NCBI GenBank assembly: GCA_051650265.1
Contig: JBOFIR010000236.1
Location: 1 to 14,314 of the forward strand
Direction of reading: 5' to 3'
Length of the DNA stretch: 14,314 bases
Source of the DNA: JBOFEH01 sp051650265
GTDB taxonomy: Bacteria > Bacillota > Clostridia > Lachnospirales > Cellulosilyticaceae
Position numbers and translations under genes: made by a program. This document shows positions 7,660 to 13,947 of this stretch, one piece after another (position 1 is the first letter of the stretch; the number at the start of each line of letters is the position of its first letter). The notes beneath the pieces are model-generated. The model was given only the letters and a program-made list of their open reading frames with translations, made no database searches and was not told the origin of the DNA.

Positions 7660-9567
7660 TTATAGAGACATATTTTTTCCATTTTCGTTGCTATAAATGT
7701 GCTTATTCTTGCCCATCCACCAATTTCCAACAAATCGGTTGATCCATGGAATCACATAGGCATCAAGACCAAACGTTCTACCTGCACCACACATTAATGC
7801 GATTGAACCGAAGAAGTACCATAAGATATCCCATCCAGCCATTGCAGAAAGTACAAAGTTAACTACCATAAATGCTGAAGAAGCTGATGCAAGCCATGTG
7901 AAAAGACCAGCGATTAAAGCAAGACCCATACCGATTTCAAGACATACTACCATTGTTTGGAACAATACTGCTATGTCAGCATTCGGCATGAAGATTTTCA
8001 TAATTGCTTCATAGAAATCTGGTACTTCTTTTAAGATTGGTGTTACCATAGCAACTGCATCTCCTGCAGCATCTCCTGCTGCTGATGCTGCTGATGTTGC
8101 ATCTGTGTAAAGCCACTCGAAAGGCATTTTAACATTACCAGAACGGATCCAGCTATCTGCACCTACTTCAAATGCCCATTTACCTTGCCATAAAGCATCT
8201 ACAGCCTTATCCCAAGTACCGTCACCAACAAGCTTCTTAAGACCTTCCATTAACCAAAGAACACCAATATATAGTCTTAAAGGCACTAACCACAGTCTGT
8301 TTCCTTTTGAAGAAAGGTGTCCCCACATAATGTTACGTGTTTGTTTCATTGCAAAGAATTCGTGTTGTAAATAATGGTATACTGCATGTACATTGTTTAC
8401 ACCAAATAAGTAAACCATATTGATCATATGCTTCATAACCATGGCAATGAAACCAGAAAGTTTCATACCCATAAGGTTTGCAACACCATATCTACCACCA
8501 ATAGATACCATGAAACCATGGTAGTTTGATTTGAAGGCTACGCGGTCCGCTTTACCGTCAATCTCATTGATGATATTTTTCACTGCTGTTACTGCAGTTT
8601 GCTCTGCTGCTTCTACGATTTGAGGATTTCCTTTGCCTGGCTCCTCTTCTACGTATGCACAGTCACCAATCACATACACATTTTCTTTACCTTCAGCTTG
8701 CATGTATTGGTTTGTTTTTGCTCTTGCTGCTGGTGTAAGATCTAAATCGTACGCCGCAATCGCTTCTGTTCCTTTAACACCACATGTCCAGATCAGTGTA
8801 CGTGTTTTAATCACACGACCATCCTTCAATGTAATTTGTTCTGGAGTTGCGCCAACGATTGGTGCATTTTTAAGGATCTCCACATTGTGTTTTACCATAT
8901 ATTTTTCAGCTTTATCAGCTTGTTTACGATCTAACATGTTTAAGATTGTACCTGCTGCTTCAACTACCATTACTGTCACTTCATTAACATCTACATGGTA
9001 TTTTTCAGCAAGTGTATGTTTCCACTCTAAAAGCTCTCCAGCCATCTCGATCCCAGTGAATCCTGAACCTGCAACAACAAATGTTAAAAGTTCTCTTCTC
9101 ACTGCTGCATCTCTTTCTAAAGAAGCTGCTTTAAAGTTATGAATAATATGTTCTCTGATTGCAAGTGCTTCATCTAGAGACCAAAGACCAAATCCATGCT
9201 CTTTTACTCCTGGAATTCCAAAGTATGCCTGCTCACTACCCATACCCATGAGTAAGTAGTCATATGTGAAGCTACCATGTGTTGTCTCTACAACTTGCTT
9301 TTCCATATCTACTTTTTCAATGTAATCAACAACTACATCAACTTTTGTACGATGGAAGATCTTACTAAGTTCAACTTTTACTGACTCTTCAGGTACTCTT
9401 CCCCCTGCAACCTCATGAAGCTCTGTCATAAGGGTATGGTACGGATTTTTGTCAATAAGCGTGATTTTAATATCATCGTTCTTTTTATACTTCTTTGCTA
9501 ATTTCTTAGCTGCATGAACGCCTGCGTATCCAGCTCCTAAAATCACAATGTTTGTGTTTTTCGCCAT
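7660..9567 (-). CDS. ndh2: Ndh2: type II NADH dehydrogenase fused to a C-terminal DoxX-like membrane domain
   Basis: Flavoprotein of 635 residues, much longer than a standard NDH-2 of about 400. The N-terminal FAD site is GAGYAG (11-16), the NADH site is AGSGFTGIE (166-174), and YVIGDCA (298-304) is the second FAD motif. After about residue 425 comes a membrane domain resembling DoxX, with segments near 428-445, 535-558, 560-580 and 582-600. Between the first two is a loop of about 90 residues with an Ala/Ser-rich stretch (488-507). NDH-2 enzymes pass electrons from NADH to quinone without pumping protons. The fused membrane domain is the mark of the EET-type Ndh2 of Listeria, thought to feed a dedicated quinone pool. 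It leads the operon ndh2-eetA-eetB-dmkB and has a GAGGTGG ribosome site. Confidence 0.94.
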   Translation of the reverse strand: MAKNTNIVILGAGYAGVHAAKKLAKKYKKNDDIKITLIDKNPYHTLMTELHEVAGGRVPEESVKVELSKIFHRTKVDVVVDYIEKVDMEKQVVETTHGSFTYDYLLMGMGSEQAYFGIPGVKEHGFGLWSLDEALAIREHIIHNFKAASLERDAAVRRELLTFVVAGSGFTGIEMAGELLEWKHTLAEKYHVDVNEVTVMVVEAAGTILNMLDRKQADKAEKYMVKHNVEILKNAPIVGATPEQITLKDGRVIKTRTLIWTCGVKGTEAIAAYDLDLTPAARAKTNQYMQAEGKENVYVIGDCAYVEEEPGKGNPQIVEAAEQTAVTAVKNIINEIDGKADRVAFKSNYHGFMVSIGGRYGVANLMGMKLSGFIAMVMKHMINMVYLFGVNNVHAVYHYLQHEFFAMKQTRNIMWGHLSSKGNRLWLVPLRLYIGVLWLMEGLKKLVGDGTWDKAVDALWQGKWAFEVGADSWIRSGNVKMPFEWLYTDATSAASAAGDAAGDAVAMVTPILKEVPDFYEAIMKIFMPNADIAVLFQTMVVCLEIGMGLALIAGLFTWLASASSAFMVVNFVLSAMAGWDILWYFFGSIALMCGAGRTFGLDAYVIPWINRFVGNWWMGKNKHIYSNENGKNMSL

Positions 9568-9700
9568 TTTCCCACCTCATTATTTTTTATATTGTAGCAA
9601 ACTTTTACTACTAAGTTTGACTACCACAAGGAACAATAGGCACTTTTTCATACTATTCTCCCTCTGCGTCATCTCTGACATAACATTAACATATTACACA

Positions 9701-9709
9701 ATTATAGCA
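9701..9709 (-). promoter_or_regulatory. Extended -10 promoter of the ndh2 operon
   Basis: Minus-strand TGCTATAAT is a perfect -10 with the TGn extension. The -35 at 18 bases (TTATCT, 9730-9725) is poor, as is common when the extension is present. Transcription would begin near 9694 and give a leader of about 127 bases. Confidence 0.5.
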
Positions 9710-9798
9710 GTTTTGTCCACCCTAAGATAACTTTTCTTAACTTTTTTTTGCTTTTATCTCACTATTTGTCATATTTTGGTCATAATTGTAAAGATCAC

Positions 9799-9827
9799 TT
9801 GTTTAGCGCTTAGAAATTCCTTATAAT
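9799..9827 (+). promoter_or_regulatory. Promoter of fmnB
   Basis: TTGTTT (9799-9804) and TATAAT (9822-9827) are spaced by 17 bases, giving a short leader of about 37 bases to fmnB. The -10 sits inside a 15-base palindrome, which suggests regulation by a repressor. Confidence 0.7.
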
Positions 9828-9832
9828 AAGGA
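9818..9832. promoter_or_regulatory. Palindrome over the fmnB -10 (operator candidate)
   Basis: TCCTTATAATAAGGA is a perfect inverted repeat of seven-base arms around a central A, and it includes the whole -10 element. It does not match the Fur, PerR or Rex consensus well enough to name a regulator. Part of the symmetry comes from the TATAAT itself, so chance is possible. Confidence 0.35.
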
Positions 9833-9870
9833 TAGTTTTATTCTATTCACTTTACTTAAAGGAGTACATG

Positions 9871-10926
9871 ATGAGATATTTCAACAACTATGTAAAGAAA
9901 GCCTTGCTTTTAGGCTCTATGACTTTTTCATTAAGTGGGTGTATGGCCACATCAAGCCCTTCGCCAGAATCTAGCTCACCACTTAAGCAAACACAGTTTA
10001 TGATGGGTACCACTATCACCATTTCCTTATTTGATCATCAGAATGAGGAAACTTTAACAAAGGCATTTGAACGAATCAGCACACTTGAAAATGAACTCAG
10101 TATCAACAAAGAAAATACGCTTCTTGATGAAGTTAACGATGCATCTGGTTCACAATCAATTGCTGTGAATAAGGACATGTTTGATGTAATCAAACACGGT
10201 CTCTACTACAGTGAATTAACCGATGGCTCTTTTGATATCACTGTAGGTCCACTTGTAAGCCTATGGCGTATTGGATTTCCTGAAGCTAGGGTCCCAAGCA
10301 CCTCTGAAATCAAAGCAGCTTTACCACTTATTAATTATAAAAACGTTACATTAGATGAAACCCAGCACACCGTTTACCTCACCCAGCCAGGTATGCAAAT
10401 CGATCTAGGGGGTATCGCTAAAGGGTATGCTGCAGATGAAGTTGTCCAGGTTCTAAAAGATAATGGCGTAGCGCATGCTATTGTAGATCTAGGTGGCAAT
10501 GTGTACACCCTCGGCTCAAAGGTTGATGGTTCACCATGGAAGGTTGGCGTTCAAGATCCATTTAATCCAAGAGGTGCTATTATCGGCTATATACCTCTCA
10601 CCAACAAATCCGCTGTTACTTCAGGGATCTATGAACGATTCCTAGAAGCAGATGGCAAAAAATATCACCACATTCTTGACCCAGAGACAGGCTATCCTTT
10701 TTCAAATGAGATTGTAGGTGTGACTATTATCAGTGAGACTTCTATGGACGGCGATGCCCTCTCTACCTCTGTCTTTTCAAAAGGAATCGAAGACGGTCTT
10801 GCATTTGTGAATGCGTTAGAAGGGATTGATGCAATCTTCATTAGCAAAGATCATAAAGTCTATGTGACAGACGGCATCAAAGACCAATTTGTATTAGATA
10901 ATCCTGAATTTAGCCTAGCAAATTGA
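9871..10926 (+). CDS. fmnB: FmnB: ApbE-family FMN transferase lipoprotein
   Basis: Extracytoplasmic flavin transferase, 351 residues. It moves FMN from FAD onto a Ser or Thr of target proteins through a phosphoester bond. A lipoprotein signal with lipobox LSGC (Cys 24) is followed by a short Ser/Pro linker and the ApbE domain. Motifs are MMGTTITISL, DGSFDITVGP (118-127), DLGGIAKGYAAD (178-189), VDLGGN, HHILDPETGYP (266-276) and the Mg-binding DGDALST (293-299). ATG at 9871 is chosen because AAAGGAG ends six bases before it; ATG at 9868 would leave only three. It is the only plus-strand gene, divergent from ndh2 and convergent with an FMN-binding-type lipoprotein that is its probable substrate. 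In Listeria the same role is filled by FmnB, which flavinylates PplA. All key motifs are present. Confidence 0.92.
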   Translation: MRYFNNYVKKALLLGSMTFSLSGCMATSSPSPESSSPLKQTQFMMGTTITISLFDHQNEETLTKAFERISTLENELSINKENTLLDEVNDASGSQSIAVNKDMFDVIKHGLYYSELTDGSFDITVGPLVSLWRIGFPEARVPSTSEIKAALPLINYKNVTLDETQHTVYLTQPGMQIDLGGIAKGYAADEVVQVLKDNGVAHAIVDLGGNVYTLGSKVDGSPWKVGVQDPFNPRGAIIGYIPLTNKSAVTSGIYERFLEADGKKYHHILDPETGYPFSNEIVGVTIISETSMDGDALSTSVFSKGIEDGLAFVNALEGIDAIFISKDHKVYVTDGIKDQFVLDNPEFSLAN

Positions 10927-10975
10927 ACAAACAAAAAGGACTGTAGCCTAGGCTACAGTCCTTTTTGTTTGTTCA
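10924..10975. terminator. Bidirectional terminator: perfect 52-bp palindrome
   Basis: The arms of 26 bases meet at 10949/10950 with no spacer and no mismatch. A GC-richer core (GGACTGTAGCC) is flanked by an A-run on one side and a T-run on the other, so it can end transcription from both fmnB and the converging lipoprotein gene. It includes the fmnB stop codon and ends seven bases before the stop of the lipoprotein gene. The core is the same as in the dmkB terminator. Confidence 0.93.
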
Positions 10976-10982
10976 TTATGTA

Positions 10983-11429
10983 TTAGTTAGCTTCCGCTAA
11001 AATTTGGTTAATACCTTCGATTAAGTTTGGTACAGATACAGATACACCTGTTACTACATCTGTTTTACCATTTTCATCTACAGTTACTTTTGAAAGGTCG
11101 AAGTTGTTTTCTTCGATGAATGCTTCTAAAGCATCAACTTGTTTGTCCCAAGTATTTTCAGCACCTTCTACCATTACATATTCACCAGCTGCTGCTGCTT
11201 CATATTTTGAAGAACCATCTTCCATGATAATGTCGATCTCAACATTTACTGGTTTACCTTCTTCAAATGTTACTTCTGTAACAATTGTGTCTTTGTCACT
11301 TGGAATTTCAACTTTTCTAACTTCTTGGCCTGTTGCTGGTGCTGTCTCAGCTGGCGTATCAGCTTTTGAACCACACCCTGCTAATGCTACTACAGAAAGA
11401 GCTACTACTGCTAATAATCTTAATTTCAT
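10983..11429 (-). CDS. Small FMN-binding-type lipoprotein, compact PplA-like candidate flavinylation target
   Basis: Extracytoplasmic lipoprotein of 148 residues. The signal peptide ends in lipobox LAGC (Cys 19), followed by a Thr/Ala/Pro-rich tether and one small domain (about 38-148). The domain shows TWDKQVDALEAFIEEN (93-108) and ends DENGKTDVVTGVSVSV (118-133), which lines up with the ApbE target motif D-x-x-(S/T)-G-A-(T/S). Here it reads D124..T127-G128-V129-S130, so Ser130 would be the FMN acceptor, with Val in place of the usual Ala. ATG at 11429 is chosen over 11444 because GGAGG lies eight bases upstream and the signal peptide then begins normally. Listeria PplA is about twice as long with two such domains. 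It stands alone between its own promoter and the shared terminator, next to fmnB. Whether it really carries FMN is inferred. Confidence 0.85.
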   Translation of the reverse strand: MKLRLLAVVALSVVALAGCGSKADTPAETAPATGQEVRKVEIPSDKDTIVTEVTFEEGKPVNVEIDIIMEDGSSKYEAAAAGEYVMVEGAENTWDKQVDALEAFIEENNFDLSKVTVDENGKTDVVTGVSVSVPNLIEGINQILAEAN

Positions 11430-11476
11430 TTTCAAATCCTCCATGTCTTATCTCTTACATTTATTACAACATTTAA

Positions 11477-11505
11477 ATTATATATTAATTTTATATATAA
11501 ATCAA
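11477..11505 (-). promoter_or_regulatory. Promoter of the FMN-binding-type lipoprotein gene
   Basis: Minus-strand TTGATT (11505-11500) and a perfect TATAAT (11482-11477) have the ideal 17-base spacing within very AT-rich DNA. The leader is about 40 bases. This is the best sigma-A-like promoter in the window, suggesting high expression, and it starts only a few bases after the Opp operon terminator. Confidence 0.75.
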
Positions 11506-11509
11506 TAAT

Positions 11510-11556
11510 AAAAAGCGTAAACTAAAATCTTAAACAAATTTTAGTTTACGCTTTTT
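11510..11556 (-). terminator. Rho-independent terminator of the Opp operon
   Basis: Perfect 19-base arms (11510-11528 and 11538-11556) surround a nine-base loop, with a T-run on the 3' side for minus-strand transcripts. The structure touches the stop codon of the small membrane protein gene. It separates the peptide importer operon from the downstream lipoprotein gene. Confidence 0.9.
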
Positions 11557-11819
11557 TATCTCAACCAGAAGATATCTAAAAAGAGAAATACGCCAAAGAA
11601 TGATAATGTAACCACCACCAAAATAGGGATCATCATAGACATCGCTGCCCAGATCATTGCACGTCTTTCTTCTTTTGTAAGATGAAGTTCTTGCAATTGG
11701 GACTTCGTCTGATAGGCATCTTTGCTAATATACCAAGGCAATCCTTCCACGTTCATATTAGCGATTGTTCTGCCATCATCTACAAATTCAGTTTTCTTTT
11801 TTGTCTTCTCTTTTTTCAT
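11556..11819 (-). CDS. Small one-helix membrane protein of the peptide ABC operon, function unknown
   Basis: Protein of 87 residues. A Lys-rich N-terminus (2-11) is followed by a polar segment with DDGRTIANMNVEGLPWY (14-30) and a charged stretch LTKEERRAM (47-55). A strong membrane helix (about 58-83) ends at the C-terminus in DIFWLR. By the positive-inside rule the N-terminal part is cytoplasmic. The start has AGGAG eight bases upstream and follows oppF by 11 bases, and the operon terminator begins at its stop, so it belongs to the importer operon. The DDGRTIA..N..G.PWY motif looks like one I recall from other clostridial peptide-transporter operons, which I could not check. It might be an accessory or assembly factor; no function is claimed. 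Confidence 0.8.
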   Translation of the reverse strand: MKKEKTKKKTEFVDDGRTIANMNVEGLPWYISKDAYQTKSQLQELHLTKEERRAMIWAAMSMMIPILVVVTLSFFGVFLFLDIFWLR

Positions 11820-11830
11820 ATCATCAACTC

Positions 11831-12799
11831 CTAGTCATAAAGATGGCACGCTACAAAGTGACCTTGGCCTAAATCTTTGTATTCTGGCGCTTCAGTTTTA
11901 CAAACCTCCATACATTCCTTACAACGCGTATGGAATTTACACCCCTTTGGAGGATTTGCTGGAGATGGGATATCTCCTTCTAATAAAATACGGTTCATCT
12001 TGATCGTTGGATCAGGAACTGGAATCGCACTAAATAATGCCTTTGTATACGGATGCTTAGGATTCGCAAAGATCTCTTCTCTTGATGCCATCTCTACTAA
12101 GCTTCCTAAATACATAACCCCTACCTCATCCGAGATATGCTCAACAACACTTAAGTCATGTGAAATGAATAAGTAAGTTAAGTCAAATTCTCTTTGAAGG
12201 TCTTTCATCAGGTTGATGATCTGGGCTTGAATCGATACATCAAGTGCTGATACAGGCTCATCACACACAATAAACTTTGGTTTAAGTGCCACTGCACGTG
12301 CAATACAGATACGTTGTCTTTGCCCACCAGAGAACTCATGTGGATAGCGATCAATATGGTGCTTTTGAAGACCACATGATTCCATAATCTTCATAACATA
12401 GTCACGAAGTTCTTCTTTTGGAACAATACCATGCTCTCTTACACCCTCACCAATAATCTCACCCACTGGCATTCTTGGGCTTAAAGAGCTATATGGATCT
12501 TGGAAAATTAGTTGAATTTCAGGTCTGAGCTTACGAAGCTCTCTATTCTTAAGAGCAAGAAGATCTTTGCCATCAAACTTCACGCTACCACCTGAGTGTG
12601 GATGCAAACGTAAGATTGTACGACCAACTGTTGTCTTACCACAACCTGACTCACCTACTAATCCTAATGTTGTTCCTTTCTTAATGTTGAAAGATACACC
12701 ATCTACAGCTTTAACATGGCCTACTGTTTTTTGTAATACTCCCGCTTTGATAGGGAAATATTTTTTCAAATCTTTTACTTCCAACATATTTTCAGCCAT
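11831..12799 (-). CDS. oppF: Oligopeptide/dipeptide ABC importer ATPase, OppF/DppF type
   Basis: Cytoplasmic ATPase of a peptide importer, 322 residues, full length. Motifs are Walker A GESGCGKT (49-56), Q-loop FQDPYSSL (99-106), signature FSGGQRQR (156-163), Walker B FIVCDEP (176-182) and switch His214 in FISHDL. The C-terminal oligopeptide-transporter domain has Cys 287, 293, 296, 300 and 318, a pattern proposed to hold a 4Fe-4S cluster in related Dpp ATPases. It starts directly after the oppD stop with no gap; its AAGGAGGGG site lies within the oppD end, so the pair is translationally coupled. OppF and DppF cannot be told apart without the binding protein, which is outside the window. Gene symbol is by family. 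Confidence 0.93.
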   Translation of the reverse strand: MAENMLEVKDLKKYFPIKAGVLQKTVGHVKAVDGVSFNIKKGTTLGLVGESGCGKTTVGRTILRLHPHSGGSVKFDGKDLLALKNRELRKLRPEIQLIFQDPYSSLSPRMPVGEIIGEGVREHGIVPKEELRDYVMKIMESCGLQKHHIDRYPHEFSGGQRQRICIARAVALKPKFIVCDEPVSALDVSIQAQIINLMKDLQREFDLTYLFISHDLSVVEHISDEVGVMYLGSLVEMASREEIFANPKHPYTKALFSAIPVPDPTIKMNRILLEGDIPSPANPPKGCKFHTRCKECMEVCKTEAPEYKDLGQGHFVACHLYD

Positions 12800-13939
12800 C
12801 TATTTCCCCTCCTTTTCATAGAGCCAACAAGCAGCCTTATGGGTTTCTGTTACATTCACTAATACAGGAATTTCACCATTACATTTATCCACACACATCT
12901 CACAGCGTTCTTTGAAGAAGCAGTGATTTGGCATACGTACAGGGTTTGGTACCTGCCCCGGAATAGAGTATAAGCGCTCTACTTGTTTGTTAACAACTGG
13001 CTTACTCTTGATAAGTCCTTTTGTATACGGATGTTGTGGATCAAGGAATACATCACGAGATGTCCCTTGCTCAACAATCTTTCCAGCATACATAACAACC
13101 ACATAGTCAGCCATCTCTGCCACGACACCCAGGTCATGTGTGATGAGCAAGATACTTGCATCCACTTTATCTTTGATATCGCGAAGCAAATCAAGAATCT
13201 GTGCTTGAATCGTTACATCAAGTGCTGTTGTTGGCTCATCTGCAATAATGATCTTCGGATCACAGCTTAGTGACATGGCGATCATAACACGCTGACGCAT
13301 ACCACCAGAAAGTTCATGTGGATAAGCATCATAAATCCCTTCAGGTCTTGCAATACCAACTAATTTGAGCATCGCAATTGTTTGCTTCTTAATATCAGCT
13401 TTACTCATACCAGGATTATGAAGTTCTATCGTCTCATCAATCTGGAAACCGATTGTAAAGATTGGATTGAGACTTGTCATAGGCTCTTGGAAAATCATCG
13501 CAATCTCATTTCCACGAACTTGTTGCATTTCTTTCGTTGGTGTTTTGACAAGATCAATTGGACCATCTTGACGGTTGTAACGGATTGCACCGTCTACAAT
13601 CTGCCCTGTTGGTGCTTGCACAAGTTTCATCACAGATAAACTTGTTACAGACTTACCACAACCAGACTCACCTACTAGTGCCACAGTCTTTCCTTGTGGA
13701 ATATCAATAGATACACCATTTACAGATTTTACAGTTCCCATGTCTGTATAGAAGTAAGTATGTAAGTTATCGATTTCTAATACGTTATTTGGATCACGCA
13801 TCGTTGTTTGATACTCAGAAGGATCTACGTTTTTACGTTTCTTCTCTTTTTCAAACTTCTTGATGACTTTGCTATTTTCTTTTGCTATTCTTTTAAGCTC
13901 TTGCTTGACGCGTTTCTTTTCTTGTTTATCTACGCTCAT
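12800..13939 (-). CDS. oppD: Oligopeptide/dipeptide ABC importer ATPase, OppD/DppD type, with basic N-terminal extension
   Basis: Partner ATPase of OppF, 379 residues. Motifs are Walker A GESGCGKS (90-97), Q-loop FQEPMTSLNP (150-159), signature LSGGMRQR (210-217), Walker B IIIADEP (230-236) and switch His268 in LITHDL. It is about 50 residues longer than usual at the N-terminus. That part (1-50) is very rich in Lys and Glu, and the normal domain begins at VLEIDNLHTYF (53-63). The start at 13939 has an AGGTGAG site, and no better start occurs just before the domain, so the extension seems real. The C-terminus has Cys 340, 346, 349, 353 and 371, with the same spacing as OppF. It lies eight bases after the permease gene. 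The peptide specificity is not visible. Confidence 0.93.
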   Translation of the reverse strand: MSVDKQEKKRVKQELKRIAKENSKVIKKFEKEKKRKNVDPSEYQTTMRDPNNVLEIDNLHTYFYTDMGTVKSVNGVSIDIPQGKTVALVGESGCGKSVTSLSVMKLVQAPTGQIVDGAIRYNRQDGPIDLVKTPTKEMQQVRGNEIAMIFQEPMTSLNPIFTIGFQIDETIELHNPGMSKADIKKQTIAMLKLVGIARPEGIYDAYPHELSGGMRQRVMIAMSLSCDPKIIIADEPTTALDVTIQAQILDLLRDIKDKVDASILLITHDLGVVAEMADYVVVMYAGKIVEQGTSRDVFLDPQHPYTKGLIKSKPVVNKQVERLYSIPGQVPNPVRMPNHCFFKERCEMCVDKCNGEIPVLVNVTETHKAACWLYEKEGK

Positions 13940-13947
13940 GCTCTCAC

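Larger units (their letters stand above)
9568..9870. other. Divergent control region between ndh2 and fmnB
   Basis: About 300 bases without a gene. It holds back-to-back promoters: an extended -10 for ndh2 and a good -35/-10 pair for fmnB, each listed separately. On the ndh2 side is a leader of about 127 bases with a short inverted repeat, CAAACTT (9598-9604) and AAGTTTG (9613-9619). No FMN riboswitch consensus was recognised on either strand. A short open frame on the plus strand here has no protein-like character. Confidence 0.6.

Noticed and set aside
8633..9142. Plus-strand open frame of 169 codons inside ndh2
   Set aside because: It is antisense to the strongly conserved NDH-2 domain, shows no recognisable domain and its composition is that of a reverse-complement shadow.
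9548..9730. Possible 60-residue protein in the ndh2-fmnB intergenic region
   Set aside because: It begins inside ndh2, lacks a ribosome site and crosses the predicted ndh2 promoter.
9568..9870. Possible FMN riboswitch or Rex site in the divergent region
   Set aside because: No RFN-element consensus was found. TTGTGTAATATGTTAA near 9685-9700 resembles one half of a Rex site but lacks the matching palindromic half.
11104..11508. Plus-strand open frame of 134 codons opposite the FMN-binding-type lipoprotein gene
   Set aside because: It is a shadow of the real lipoprotein gene; its end runs into the promoter of that gene.
12979..13639. Several short open frames on both strands within oppD
   Set aside because: They overlap well-conserved ATPase motifs in other frames and have no independent support.
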